This document shows, piece by piece, positions 26,929-35,525 of a stretch of 64,000 bases of DNA (position 1 is the first letter of the stretch; each line of letters opens with the position of its first letter). A model generated the notes under the pieces. The model was not told the origin of the DNA. It worked only from the letters and a program-made list of their open reading frames with translations, and ran no database searches. The position numbers were made by a program, and so were the translations under genes. This stretch comes from Oceanicola sp. (GTDB lineage: Bacteria; Pseudomonadota; Alphaproteobacteria; Rhodobacterales; Rhodobacteraceae). The stretch covers positions 1,676,895 to 1,740,894 of the forward strand of contig CP051231.1 in assembly GCA_017792405.1 (NCBI GenBank), read 5' to 3'.

Positions 26929-27234
26929 ACTCGAAACTCCCTATGCTTCCGCCCGGCAACGGACGATAACTACATTCTCGATATCTCTGATTAGCAGCGC
27001 GAGGTAGTAAAAAAACTTTCGTTCACGCCCCTCTCGTTGCGATCCGCCGCGCTGGCACCTTAAGCAAGAGGGAAATCACGAGCAAAATCCCGTGGTTTTT
27101 ATCACAGTTGTGGCGATCGCGGAAGAGGGCGTTCTCTGCAACTCGACGAACCGACTAGACGGGCTGGAAACGGACCTGGACGTTTCCATTTGAATGGTGT
27201 GGCCGCGGCACGCTCGAGCATCTCGACGTTCCAC
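26929..27234. other. 306-bp AT-richer intergenic region
   Basis: No gene, terminator or recognisable promoter is seen between the orphan gene's start and the end of olsA. Composition returns to the genome-typical high GC at about 27150, giving an approximate right edge for the foreign patch. Confidence 0.5.
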
Positions 27235-28113
27235 TCAACCCGGGGCGGCCAGCCGCGCCTCCAACCCGCCGCGCACCGCCTTCTCGCAGGCCGCCGCCAG
27301 CGCTTTGCGGCCTCCTGCCCCGGCGACCGGGATCGGCTCGTGGAAGACGATTTCCACCGCGCCCTGCCGCCGGGCGCCGAGCACGCGGAGGAGGCCGGTG
27401 CCGAAATCCATCTCACCCCACCAGCCGTAGAAGCGGGCGTCCTCGCCCGGCGGCGCGTGGTAGGCCACGGTGACCGGCTGGATGTGCAGGATCTCGGGCA
27501 TGTCGTGGGCGTGGAAGGCCTGGAACAGCGTGGGCTTGAAGGGCAGCACGCGGAGGCCGTCGGTGCTGGTGCCTTCGGGGAAGAACAGCAGGCGGTGGTT
27601 CATCCGCAGGCGCTCCTCGAAGACCTCCTGCTGGGCCTTGGCCTCACGCCGGTCGCGGCGGATGAAGACGGTGCCGGTGGCCCGCGCCAGCCAGCCGATG
27701 CCGGGCCAGCCGGCGACCTCGGCCTTGGCGACGTAGTATATCCGCTGCGGGGCGTTCAGCGCGTAGATGTCGAGCCAGCTGGCGTGGTTGGCAACGATGG
27801 CGCCGCGGTGGGCCATCGGGGTGCCGAGGGTGCGGTGGGTCATCCCGAGGCAGAGGAAGGCGGATTTGCAGACGAACTGGGTGATGAAGGGGGTGACCGG
27901 GCGGTGGTGGCCGCAGAGCGGGCGCTCGAGGAGGCGGACGAGCAGCAGGAGGGCGAGGCAGCCGAAGGTGATGATGCCGAGGGGCGCGCCGCGCAGGATC
28001 ACCCGCGCCCAGCCGAGGGCGTCGAGGCGCGGCGGCGGCAGCTCGGAGGCGCCGTGCCAGAGCGGGGTGGCGCCGGGCGCGCTGCTGCCGTCTCGGCCGG
28101 AAAAGCGCGTCAC
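27235..28113 (-). CDS. olsA: lyso-ornithine lipid O-acyltransferase (PlsC family)
   Basis: A 292-residue membrane-bound acyltransferase. A hydrophobic N-terminal segment (ILRGAPLGIITFGCLALLLLV, quoted in part: LGIITFGCLALLLLV) precedes the catalytic NHASWLD (H-x4-D) and the acceptor motif FFPEGTSTDG. In the ornithine-lipid pathway it adds the second fatty acid to lyso-ornithine lipid; PlsC homologues can also make phosphatidic acid. Its ATG overlaps the stop of olsB by 4 bp, and that pairing is the reason for the OlsA call. Confidence 0.88.
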   Translation of the reverse strand: MTRFSGRDGSSAPGATPLWHGASELPPPRLDALGWARVILRGAPLGIITFGCLALLLLVRLLERPLCGHHRPVTPFITQFVCKSAFLCLGMTHRTLGTPMAHRGAIVANHASWLDIYALNAPQRIYYVAKAEVAGWPGIGWLARATGTVFIRRDRREAKAQQEVFEERLRMNHRLLFFPEGTSTDGLRVLPFKPTLFQAFHAHDMPEILHIQPVTVAYHAPPGEDARFYGWWGEMDFGTGLLRVLGARRQGAVEIVFHEPIPVAGAGGRKALAAACEKAVRGGLEARLAAPG

Positions 28114-28901
28114 CCGCTGCGGCCCTTGCGATAGATCGCGACTTGGCGCGGGCTGACCTGCGTGGCGTCGAGTACGAGGCAGACATCGGTGGTGTTGAAG
28201 GCGTGGTCGACCCAGGCCCCCTGCCCGACCCAGCCGCCGAGCCGCAGGTAGGCCTTGATCAGCGCGGGCACGGCGCGCATGGCCTCGGCGCGGTTGAGCG
28301 CGGCTTCAGGCATAAGATCCATTGCGGTGCCGTAGGGCGGCAGCGCGGCGGGGCGCAGGGCCGCGGGGGCGAGGTGGTTGTGGTGCAGCATAGAGAGCGG
28401 CGCGGCCAGCGCGGCGGTGTCGGTGCCGTGGAAGGAGGCGGTGCCGAAGAGCACCTCGATCCCCCGGGCCTCGACGTAATCCCAGAGCGCGCCCCAGAGG
28501 TGATACATGGCGATGCCGCCGCGATAGGCAGGCGCGAGGCAGGAGCGGCCCAGCTCCAGCAGCTCGCGGCGGGAGGTTTTCAGCGGGGTGAGGTCATACT
28601 CGCCCTCGGTGTAGAACCGGCCGGTCTGGGCCAGACGGTCGCCCGGCAGCAGGCGGTAGACGCCCACCACCGCACCGCCGCCATCGGGGGCGAGATCGGC
28701 GCGGCGGGCGCGGTCGATCAGCAGGAGGTGGTCGCAATGGGGGTCGAAGGCATCGGCCTCACGGCGTTCGGCGTGGTCGACCATCTCGCCGTCGCCGCCG
28801 AGCTCCTCGACGAAGACCTCGTAGCGGAGCCGCTGGGCCGCGGCGAGATCGGCGGCCGATGCGGCCAGCCGCAGCTCGAATTCTGGTGCGTCGCCGCTCA
28901 T
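28110..28901 (-). CDS. olsB: acyl-ACP:L-ornithine N-acyltransferase
   Basis: A 263-residue GNAT-like enzyme forming lyso-ornithine lipid by transferring a 3-hydroxyacyl group to ornithine. Family tracts include LRYEVFVEELGGDG, FDPHCDHLLLID, GRFYTEGEYDLTPL, LELGRSCLAPAYRGG and LFGTASFHGTD. Ornithine lipids are phosphorus-free membrane lipids often induced by phosphate starvation. No Pho box was confidently seen, but a perfect CtrA-type site lies about 123 bp upstream. Confidence 0.93.
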   Translation of the reverse strand: MSGDAPEFELRLAASAADLAAAQRLRYEVFVEELGGDGEMVDHAERREADAFDPHCDHLLLIDRARRADLAPDGGGAVVGVYRLLPGDRLAQTGRFYTEGEYDLTPLKTSRRELLELGRSCLAPAYRGGIAMYHLWGALWDYVEARGIEVLFGTASFHGTDTAALAAPLSMLHHNHLAPAALRPAALPPYGTAMDLMPEAALNRAEAMRAVPALIKAYLRLGGWVGQGAWVDHAFNTTDVCLVLDATQVSPRQVAIYRKGRSG

Positions 28902-29023
28902 CCTGACCGCCTCAACCCTGGCCCCCGGCCTCTGCGCCGGGTTTTAGGCAGCCCGCCCGCGCCATGCAACCCGGCCAGCCCCGGCGGAGGGCCGCCGCGC
29001 GGGAGCGATTTCCGGGCGGGGCA

Positions 29024-29038
29024 TTAATGACATGTTAA
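29024..29038. promoter_or_regulatory. CtrA box (perfect TTAA-N7-TTAA) upstream of olsB, near chpT
   Basis: TTAA at 29024-29027, TGACATG spacer, TTAA at 29035-29038 followed by CC. This is an exact match to the full CtrA recognition pattern. It lies in the 153-bp region upstream of olsB and also just past the end of the DUF3553 gene, about 225 bp before chpT, which encodes the phosphotransferase that activates CtrA. Confidence 0.6.
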
Positions 29039-29054
29039 CCAAGATTGACGTAGC

Positions 29055-29240
29055 TCAGGTGTCAAAGACAATTTCGAGGAGGATGCGCTTGCCGTCGATC
29101 GTCACCTTGCCGGCGTGCTCGAAGTTCACCGTGATCCGGCCGCCGATGTTGGATTGCACCTGTCCCAGCCCCCAATCGGGCTCGCCGGGGTGGCGGACGA
29201 GCATGCCGGGTTCGAGGATGGCGTTGAGATCGGCGGACAT
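29055..29240 (-). CDS. DUF3553-family small protein
   Basis: A 61-residue protein with the compact beta-rich DUF3553 pattern: ILEPGMLVRHPGEPDWGLGQ, VQSNIGGRITVNFEHAGK and a last strand. Such modules resemble Tudor/SH3-like KOW domains and occur alone or attached to UvrD-type helicases; function is not established. It is divergent from chpT with 23 bp between starts, and its stop faces the olsB promoter region. Confidence 0.85.
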   Translation of the reverse strand: MSADLNAILEPGMLVRHPGEPDWGLGQVQSNIGGRITVNFEHAGKVTIDGKRILLEIVFDT

Positions 29241-29263
29241 GGGGCGCTCCGGAGGAGAGAAAG

Positions 29264-29845
29264 ATGGATGACGACTTCGACCTGGCCGCGAAGCTGGCCT
29301 CGCGCATATGCCATGACCTGATAAGCCCCGTGGGGGCGATCGGCAATGGCATGGAGCTTCTGGCGATGACCGGGCTGAAGGGCAGCCCGGAGCTGGCGCT
29401 GGTGGAAGAGAGCGTGGCGGGGGCGCAGGGGCGGATCAGATTTTTTCGCGTGGCCTTCGGGCGGGCCGAGCCGGGACAGGCGGTGAGCGGCAGCGAGATT
29501 ACCGATACGCTGGCGGGCTATATCGGCGGCGGCCGAGTGGCGGTGGACTGGCTAGATCCGGGCGCGGTGCCGCGCGACGAGCTGCGGGCGATCTTTCTGG
29601 CGATCAACTGCCTCGAGGTGGAGCTGGCCTATGGCGGGGTGATCACGGTGCAGCCGGGTTGGGAGATCGTGGCGCAGGCCGAACGGATGCGCGGCGAGGA
29701 GGAAGCCTGGAGCGTGGCGCAGGGCGGGCCGGGTGAGGTGAGCCCGGCGAAGGTGCAGTTTGCGCTGCTGCCGAAGGCGGTGGCGGCGCTGGGGCGGGAG
29801 CTGGAGGTTGTGCGGGGGGATGGGGAGATTGTGGTGCGGTTTTGA
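29264..29845 (+). CDS. chpT: histidine phosphotransferase ChpT
   Basis: A 193-residue phosphotransfer protein relaying phosphate from CckA to CtrA and CpdR. The phospho-accepting His is His17 in SRICHDLISPVGAIGNGMEL, followed by the dimerisation helices and a degenerate ATPase-like C-terminal domain without ATP-binding boxes. In roseobacters this relay governs motility, gene transfer agent production and competence. The assignment rests on the N-terminal motif and overall length. Confidence 0.88.
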   Translation: MDDDFDLAAKLASRICHDLISPVGAIGNGMELLAMTGLKGSPELALVEESVAGAQGRIRFFRVAFGRAEPGQAVSGSEITDTLAGYIGGGRVAVDWLDPGAVPRDELRAIFLAINCLEVELAYGGVITVQPGWEIVAQAERMRGEEEAWSVAQGGPGEVSPAKVQFALLPKAVAALGRELEVVRGDGEIVVRF

Positions 29846-29909
29846 GGGGGATTGGGTCGGGTTTCGACCTAGGGTGCGTGTCCCGCGCTGCTGAAACGGT
29901 GCGCTAGTG

Positions 29910-30010
29910 GCAGCGTCAGGAAGTGGGGGGGCAGCCCCCCACACCGCAACTTTCAGTGGGGGGCCAGCCCCCCACGCCCCCCGGGAATATTTGCAGCAAG
30001 AAAATGAGCG
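29910..30010 (+). repeat. double G/C-hairpin intergenic repeat, copy 1
   Basis: Starts with AGCGTC and carries two consecutive palindromes of the type GTGGGGGGC-CA-GCCCCCCAC separated by about 12 bases, then a conserved tail CCCCCCGGGAATATTTGCAGCAAG. It lies between chpT (+) and proA (-), which converge here. The same element is at 42358-42455 in the same orientation. The first palindrome has one mismatch (GGGGGGGCAG). Confidence 0.75.
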
Positions 30011-30023
30011 GGCTGCGGGTAAA

Positions 30024-31277
30024 TCACGGGCGGGTCGTGCCGTCGCCTGTGACCAGATATTTGAAGCTGGTGAGCTGGGTGGCGCCGACCGGGCCGCGGG
30101 CGTGCATCTTGCCGGTGGCGATGCCGATCTCGGCGCCCATGCCAAACTCGCCGCCGTCGGCGAACTGGGTCGAGGCATTGTGCATCAGGATCGCGCTGTC
30201 GAGCCGCTGGAAGAAGCGGTCGGCGGCGGCTTGATCCTCGGTCAGGATCGCCTCGGTGTGCTGGGAGCCGTATTTGCGGATGTGGGCAATGGCGGCGTCG
30301 ATATCGTCGACCACGCGGGCGGCGATTTTCATGTCGAGGAACTCCTTTCCGAAGTCCTCCTCGGTGGCGGGCCGGGTGCCGGTGAGGCCCTCGGCATAGA
30401 CCTCGACGCCGGCTTCCATCAGCGCGTCCACCAGTTTCTGACCGAGGTCATTTTGGCTGCGATGGATCAGCAGGCATTCGGCGGAGCCGCAGATGCCGGT
30501 CCGGCGGGTCTTGGCGTTGAGCACGACTTTCATCGCCTTTTCGGGGTCGGCGGCGGCATCGACATAGACGTGGCAGATGCCTTCGAGGTGGGCGAAGACG
30601 GGCACGCGGGCCTCGCGCTGGACGAGGCCGACGAGGCCCTTGCCGCCGCGGGGCACGATCACGTCGATATAGGCGGTCGCCCGCAGCATCTCGGCCACGG
30701 CCTCGCGGTCGCGGGTCGGCATGAGCTGAACCGCATCCTCGGGCAGACCGGCCTCGCGCAACCCGGTGACGAGGGCGGCATGGATGGCGCGGGAGGAATG
30801 AAAGCTCTCGGAGCCGCCGCGCAGGATCACCGCGTTGCCGGACTTGAGGCAGAGCGCACCGGCATCGGCGGTGACGTTGGGGCGGCTCTCGTAGATCACG
30901 CCGATGACGCCGAGCGGCGTGCGAACGCGGCGGATGTGCAGGCCCGAGGGCTGATCCCACTCTTCCATCACCTCGCCCACCGGGTCGGGCTGGGCGGCGA
31001 TGGCCTCGAGCCCAGCCACCATGCTTTGGACGCGGGCTTCGTCGAGCATCAGCCGGTCCATCATCGCGGGGCTGAGGCCCTTGTCGCGGCCATAGTCCAT
31101 GTCGGCGGCGTTGGCTTCGAGGATCTGCGGGAGGGAGGCGATGAGGGCACGGCCTGCGGCGGTGAGCGCGGCGTTGCGGGCCTCGGCCGGGGCATAGGCC
31201 AGCTCGGCGGCAGCGGCGCGGGCGCGCTGGCCCATGTCGGCAACGAGGGCGGGGATATTCTGGTCGAGGTCTTTCAT
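30024..31277 (-). CDS. proA: gamma-glutamyl phosphate reductase
   Basis: A 417-residue cytoplasmic NADPH-dependent enzyme making glutamate-5-semialdehyde, second step of proline synthesis. The aldehyde-dehydrogenase-fold catalytic Cys is in [47 protein letters not shown] and PRGGKGLVG are also diagnostic. Length is normal. proB is not adjacent; a small HTH gene precedes it by 73 bp on the same strand. Confidence 0.97.
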   Translation of the reverse strand: MKDLDQNIPALVADMGQRARAAAAELAYAPAEARNAALTAAGRALIASLPQILEANAADMDYGRDKGLSPAMMDRLMLDEARVQSMVAGLEAIAAQPDPVGEVMEEWDQPSGLHIRRVRTPLGVIGVIYESRPNVTADAGALCLKSGNAVILRGGSESFHSSRAIHAALVTGLREAGLPEDAVQLMPTRDREAVAEMLRATAYIDVIVPRGGKGLVGLVQREARVPVFAHLEGICHVYVDAAADPEKAMKVVLNAKTRRTGICGSAECLLIHRSQNDLGQKLVDALMEAGVEVYAEGLTGTRPATEEDFGKEFLDMKIAARVVDDIDAAIAHIRKYGSQHTEAILTEDQAAADRFFQRLDSAILMHNASTQFADGGEFGMGAEIGIATGKMHARGPVGATQLTSFKYLVTGDGTTRP

Positions 31278-31350
31278 CGCGGGACTCCCTTTGGGAGGAG
31301 GATGTAGCGCGCAGGGCGGCGCGGCTCAATGGGCTTGGCGTGTGGCGGGG

Positions 31351-31512
31351 TCAGGCGGGGCGGTTCTGGGCGGCGATAGCCTCGCCCACGATGCGCTCGA
31401 CGGTCTGGGTGCTGACCCCTGCCCGCTCGGCGGCCTGCCGGGTGGAATAGCCGCGGGCATAGCACTCAAGCACCAGCGCGGTGGTGTCCTTGTCAGGGCT
31501 GCTGTCACTCAT
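31351..31512 (-). CDS. 53-residue helix-turn-helix protein
   Basis: A small gene read from ATG 31512 to a TGA at 31351. Its product has a clear HTH core: TALVLECYARGYSTRQAAER followed by AGVSTQTVERIVGEA, the style of resolvase/Hin-type or transposase-like HTH domains. It is too short to hold any other domain. It lies directly upstream of proA on the same strand, and an apparent terminator-like stem (CCGGGCC...GGCCCTG) lies just before its start. Target unknown; real coding is supported by the HTH pattern and GC3 usage. Confidence 0.6.
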   Translation of the reverse strand: MSDSSPDKDTTALVLECYARGYSTRQAAERAGVSTQTVERIVGEAIAAQNRPA

Positions 31513-31556
31513 CGCTACGCCTCCGGGCCTTTCGGCCCTGATAGCACGCCGCAGCG

Positions 31557-31585
31557 AAAAAGGCCCGCCCGTTGCCGGGCGAGCC
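31557..31585 (-). terminator. Rho-independent terminator of the DUF481 gene
   Basis: On the minus strand GGCTCGCCCG pairs with CGGGCGGGCC around a GCAA tetraloop (one G-U pair), followed by TTTTT. It starts 30 bp after the stop codon of the DUF481 outer-membrane protein. Confidence 0.85.
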
Positions 31586-31614
31586 TCCTTCTTCTGATAA
31601 CGAGGGAAATCGTA

Positions 31615-32448
31615 TCAGTTGAAGCTGTAAACGAGGCTCACGCCGAAGGTGTTGTCGGTGTTCTTGTCACCGGGCAGCGGATCGGTGTGGTACTCGGTGG
31701 CGATGGAGGTGCGCAGCGCCAGAGCGTTGGACATGCGCACGTTCACGCCGAGGTCGTTGTAGATCACGTTGTCGGACTCCGAGAATATGAAGTCGGTGTC
31801 GTTGGTCAGGTAGACCGTGTCGGTGATCCGGGTCTGGAAGTTGGAGCCGATGGAGGCGGCCTCTTCCTCGATCTCGGTGCCGTCTGCGAGCTCGGCCCAG
31901 CGGTAGCCGGGGCCGGCCGACACGTACCATGCGGTGTTGGCGGTCTCGACGACCTTGTAGCCGACACCGAAGCCCGCGAAGGTATCGCGGCGGTAGGAAG
32001 CGAAGTCGTCCTGGCTGCCCTGCACCTGACCGTAGGCATACCAGCGGTCGCCGAAGTCACGGGTGTATTCGAGACCGTAAAGCAGGCTCTCGGTGTCCTT
32101 GATGCCGTCGCTCTCGCCGTAGTCGTAGACCACGTTGAAATCGAAGCCGTTGGTACCGTCATACCAGCCGAGGTTGGCGCCGAGGCCGAGGTCGAAGCTG
32201 TCGCTGTTGCCCGATTGGGCGGTGGAGCGCAGGGCGACGGAGCCATCGAAGCCGAGCTTGCGGCCGGTGTTGCCGAAGGCATCGACATCGCGGTCGTAGT
32301 CGTCGGTGATGTCTTCCTGCAGGTCTTCGAGGCGATCCTCGGCGGCGTCGCGGTTGTCGAAGGTGGTGGTCTGGGCCAGCGCGGCGCCAGCGGCAAAGCT
32401 GGTGACGGTGCCGAGCGCGATGGCGGCGAAGGTGGCGGGTGCTTTCAT
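31615..32448 (-). CDS. DUF481-family outer-membrane beta-barrel protein
   Basis: A 277-residue protein with a signal peptide (residues 1-25, ending AALAQTTT). A short acidic region follows (DNRDAAEDRLEDLQEDITDD), then alternating strands rich in Y/G/D, typical of a small barrel (for example RDFGDRWYAYGQVQGSQDDF and VSAGPGYRWAELADG), ending in aromatic VYSFN. The terminal aromatic residue is not at the last position, but the final strand fits BAM recognition. DUF481 includes salt-stress-induced outer-membrane proteins. ATG 32448 follows ACAGGAGACA. Confidence 0.88.
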   Translation of the reverse strand: MKAPATFAAIALGTVTSFAAGAALAQTTTFDNRDAAEDRLEDLQEDITDDYDRDVDAFGNTGRKLGFDGSVALRSTAQSGNSDSFDLGLGANLGWYDGTNGFDFNVVYDYGESDGIKDTESLLYGLEYTRDFGDRWYAYGQVQGSQDDFASYRRDTFAGFGVGYKVVETANTAWYVSAGPGYRWAELADGTEIEEEAASIGSNFQTRITDTVYLTNDTDFIFSESDNVIYNDLGVNVRMSNALALRTSIATEYHTDPLPGDKNTDNTFGVSLVYSFN

Positions 32449-32717
32449 TGTCTCCTGTTCCTTCTCAGAGGGTTTGGCGGCCTCGTGGGCCACGGGATGG
32501 GCAGAGAGATAAGGGGATGGAGACCGAGGGTAAGGACACGATGGGCACACGAAATCGTGCTCGCCCAAAGCGTTGCGACACAGGCACATCAGCGGAGAGT
32601 GGCCGACCATTTATGCTCGCGTTTTCAACGGGTTCCATATGCCGTGGCGTAAGCTCACGCGCTATTTCATGCCGAAACGGGGTGTGCTCCCGCACAGCGG
32701 CGTGAGGCGCGAGCGGC

Positions 32718-33221
32718 TCAGTTGCCGGGCAGGAAGGGCACGTCTGTGACGCCCGGGTCGACGCCGATGGAGGTGAGCATGGCGTGGACTTGGCCCCGGT
32801 GGTGGGTCTGGTGGTTGAAGAGCTGGGTGACGCAGACGCCCATGGGCTTGCGGTAATGCGCGTCATAGTCCTTGGAGTGCCACGAGAGGTCCCCCACGAG
32901 CGCGACCTCCTTCAGCCCCGCGGCCCAGATCTTGATGCGCCCGTCGAGCTGGAAGCGGGCGGCCTCCCACGCGCCGGCGGTGGGGAAGCAGGTGGCGCTT
33001 TCTTTCTGGCTGCATTCGGGGCCGGGGCCGCGATCGAACCGGCTCATCCAGAGCAGGTCGCCCCAGACGATGTGGTTGAGGGTGCCGAGGATGGAGCCGA
33101 AGAAGGCGCCGCGATCCTTTGTCAGCTCGGCGGCGGGGATGCGGCGCACCGCGACCATGAGCTGCTCATTCTGCCAGGCGTTGTAGCGCGCCATCATGCG
33201 CACCCATTCGACCCCGATCAT
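32718..33221 (-). CDS. DinB-family protein
   Basis: A 167-residue four-helix-bundle protein. The metal-binding histidines typical of DinB/YfiT are visible: one in LNHIVWGDLLW near residue 55 and two in LFNHQTHHRGQVHAML near residue 140. Members act as thiol transferases, hydrolases or maleylpyruvate isomerases; the reaction here is not predictable. ATG 33221 (MIGVEWVRMMARYNAWQN) is preferred to the frame start at 33248. Confidence 0.87.
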   Translation of the reverse strand: MIGVEWVRMMARYNAWQNEQLMVAVRRIPAAELTKDRGAFFGSILGTLNHIVWGDLLWMSRFDRGPGPECSQKESATCFPTAGAWEAARFQLDGRIKIWAAGLKEVALVGDLSWHSKDYDAHYRKPMGVCVTQLFNHQTHHRGQVHAMLTSIGVDPGVTDVPFLPGN

Positions 33222-33332
33222 CGCCGTCCCTCTCGTTGTTCGGGGCAAGTTTTGCCAGCGGGCGCGGCGCTGTCAATCTGGCCGGCGCTGCCCTAGGCTG
33301 GCGGAGATGACTGCAGGCGGGAGCGGGCAAAG

Positions 33333-34208
33333 ATGGCACAGCGCAGGCTTTACCTCGGGCCGCTGACGGACAACCGGCGGTGGGAGCGGGTGGCGATCCG
33401 GCCCGATGACGTGATCGTCGTCACCCCGCCGAAATGCGGCACGACATGGATGCAGACCATCGTCGCGTTGCTGCTTTCGGGCGATCCGGCGGTGGAGACC
33501 GAGCTTTCAATCCGGATGCCGTGGGTCGATATCCGGCTGCGCGACATTGGCGAGGTGGCCGAGCGGCTGGAGGCGATGGCGGAGCGGCGGAGCATGAAGA
33601 GCCACACGCCGATGGATGGCGTGCCGCTGGACGGAGCGGCGCAGTACATTTGCGTGTTCCGGCACCCGCTCGATGCGCATTTTTCGTTCCGCAACCATGT
33701 GCGCAACACGCCGCTGCGGTGGTTCGATCACTGGTATCCGGAGGAGGACACGGGCGGCACAGCCTTCAAGCGGTTTCTCGATGGGGGGCCGGAGGGATTT
33801 GACACCGATGCGATGCCGCTGGCGCATATCCTGCGGCATTACGGGGCCGCGCGGGCTGTAGCGGAGCGGGAGAATGTGCACCTGTTCCATTTTGCCGACA
33901 TGCGCCGCGATCTGGCGGGGGTGTTTGCGCGGGTGGCGAAGATTCTGGGCGTGATGCATCCGCCCGAGCTGATGGCCCGGCTGGTCGAGGCCGCGACCTT
34001 TGACAACATGAAGGCGGATGCCGCGCGGTTCTGCCCTTCGGGCGGCAAGGGGTTTTTCCGCTCCGATGCGGGGTTCTTCGCCAGCGGGGCGAATGGCCAG
34101 TGGGAGGGCAAGCTGAGTGCGGCGGAACTGGAGGCCTATGATGCGGCGATGCAGGCGGCGCTCGATCCGGAGGCGCGGCGCTGGTTGGAGTTTGGGCCGG
34201 AGGCCTGA
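33333..34208 (+). CDS. sulfotransferase
   Basis: A 291-residue cytosolic-type sulfotransferase that moves sulfate from PAPS to an acceptor hydroxyl or amine. The 5'-phosphosulfate loop is TPPKCGTTWMQ near residues 31-41. The 3'-phosphate-binding segment is CVFRHPLDAHFSFRNH near residue 106, and the catalytic-type His is in KSHTPMDGVP. The C-terminal GANGQWEGKLS fits the RKGxxGDWKN-like PAPS site. Acceptor unknown; bacterial members are often in secondary metabolism or surface modification. Confidence 0.9.
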   Translation: MAQRRLYLGPLTDNRRWERVAIRPDDVIVVTPPKCGTTWMQTIVALLLSGDPAVETELSIRMPWVDIRLRDIGEVAERLEAMAERRSMKSHTPMDGVPLDGAAQYICVFRHPLDAHFSFRNHVRNTPLRWFDHWYPEEDTGGTAFKRFLDGGPEGFDTDAMPLAHILRHYGAARAVAERENVHLFHFADMRRDLAGVFARVAKILGVMHPPELMARLVEAATFDNMKADAARFCPSGGKGFFRSDAGFFASGANGQWEGKLSAAELEAYDAAMQAALDPEARRWLEFGPEA

Positions 34209-34393
34209 GGCGATGATGGCGGCGTGGCGCGCGTCGGCGGTTCGCCGCAGCCCTGCGCTGCCTGCAAAACAGGCAGGGCGGCTCCCCTGCCCTACACAGC
34301 GGCGACCGCGCGTTTTTATCCTTGTGAGGCAGGCCGGGCGCGTCTAGCGTTCTGAACCGTGATCACACCCGCCAACCGGAGGACCCACCACAA
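34209..34393. other. intergenic region upstream of the PotD-like gene
   Basis: A 185-bp gap with GC-rich inverted segments (CCCTGC...GCAGGG around 34250-34280). The leader immediately before the PotD-like gene contains CCGGAGGACCCACCACAA, giving a good ribosome-binding site. No gene is supported. Confidence 0.45.
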
Positions 34394-35440
34394 ATGGCGC
34401 GACACTTTTCTGCTGCTGCGGCGCTTCTTCTCTCCACCACGCTCACCGCAAGCGCGGCCGACTCCGAGCTCCTGATCTTCGACTGGTCGGGCTTCGAGGA
34501 TCCGGGCTTCTTTGGCGAGTACATCGAGAAATACGGCGACAACCCGACCTTCACCTTCTTCGGCGAAGAAGAGGAAGCCTTCCAGAAGCTGCGCTCTGGC
34601 TTCAAGGCCGACATTGCCCACCCCTGCTCGCAGTCGGTGGACAAATGGCGGCAGGCCGGGCTGCTGGAGCCGTGGGACATTTCGAAGATCCCGCGCTACG
34701 CGACCGTGGCCGAGAGCTACAAGGCCGACCCGATCTTCACCGATGGTGATCAGGTCTATTTCATCCCGGCGGACAACGGCTCGACGGCCATTGCCTTCAA
34801 CGCCGACGAGATGAGCGCCGACGATCTGACCACGCTTCAGGTGTTCAAGGATCCGCAATACGCGGGCCGGATCTCGCTGCCCGACAACGTGGATGACATC
34901 TACGCGCTGGCCTATCTGGCGACCGGCGTGAGCGACTGGACGCAGGCGACGCAGGAAGATTTCGAGGCGGCCAGCGCATGGCTGCGCGAGGTGCATCCGA
35001 ACGTGCGCGCCTATTGGGCCGATGGCGCCGAACTGGCGCAGTTGATGGCCACCGGTGAGGTGCTGTTCTCCTGGGCCTGGAGCGAGACGCCTGCCTCGAT
35101 GCGCGGCGATGGCTATAACATCGGCTTTCAGCGTGAAGCCGAAGAAGGCTCTTCGGTCTGGTTCTGCGGCTACGTGAACCTCGTCGACGGCCCCGGCTCG
35201 GAAGACAAGGCGCATGACTTCATCAACTCGTGGCTCTCGCCCTCCTCGGTCGAGTACATCGTGAGCGAATGGGGCTACGGCAACTCCAACACCGAAGAGA
35301 TGGCCAAGATCGACAGCGGCACCCTCGACGAGGTGGGCCTTGGCGAGGTGAGCGCCCCGGTGCTGGCCCAGCTGCCGATGGACAACGCGCTGCGCGAGCA
35401 GATGATCGCCGAGTTCGAGAAGATCAAGGCCGGGTTCTGA
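34394..35440 (+). CDS. PotD/PotF-type extracellular substrate-binding protein, orphan
   Basis: A 348-residue periplasmic binding protein. A signal peptide (residues 1-21, ending TASAADS) precedes LLIFDWSGFEDPGFFGEYIE, the first strand and helix typical of PotD-like proteins. SGFKADIAHPCSQSVDKW, DNGSTAIAFNADE and GEVLFSWAWSE follow, with aromatic residues where polyamines bind. No permease or ATPase gene adjoins it. The PotABC-like set at 14107-16912 lacks exactly this component, so the two may work together; that is inference. A clear terminator follows. Confidence 0.88.
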   Translation: MARHFSAAAALLLSTTLTASAADSELLIFDWSGFEDPGFFGEYIEKYGDNPTFTFFGEEEEAFQKLRSGFKADIAHPCSQSVDKWRQAGLLEPWDISKIPRYATVAESYKADPIFTDGDQVYFIPADNGSTAIAFNADEMSADDLTTLQVFKDPQYAGRISLPDNVDDIYALAYLATGVSDWTQATQEDFEAASAWLREVHPNVRAYWADGAELAQLMATGEVLFSWAWSETPASMRGDGYNIGFQREAEEGSSVWFCGYVNLVDGPGSEDKAHDFINSWLSPSSVEYIVSEWGYGNSNTEEMAKIDSGTLDEVGLGEVSAPVLAQLPMDNALREQMIAEFEKIKAGF

Positions 35441-35463
35441 CCACGGTGATATACGGATGCGAG

Positions 35464-35487
35464 CGGCGGCCTTCGGGCCGCCGTTTT
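35464..35487 (+). terminator. Rho-independent terminator of the PotD-like gene
   Basis: CGGCGGCC (35464-35471) and GGCCGCCG (35476-35483) form a perfect 8-bp stem with a TTCG tetraloop, followed by TTTTCG. It begins 24 bp after the stop codon. Confidence 0.85.
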
Positions 35488-35505
35488 CGTTTGGTGGGGG
35501 CGGCG

Positions 35506-35524
35506 GTGCGCCATGAATGCGCAC
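35506..35524. repeat. 19-bp palindromic intergenic element, copy 1
   Basis: GTGCGCCATGAATGCGCAC: arms GTGCGC/GCGCAC around CATGAAT. The identical 19-mer occurs at 48637-48655, also between genes. Here it sits between the PotD-like terminator and the end of a GNAT gene on the other strand. Confidence 0.6.
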
Positions 35525-35525
35525 C

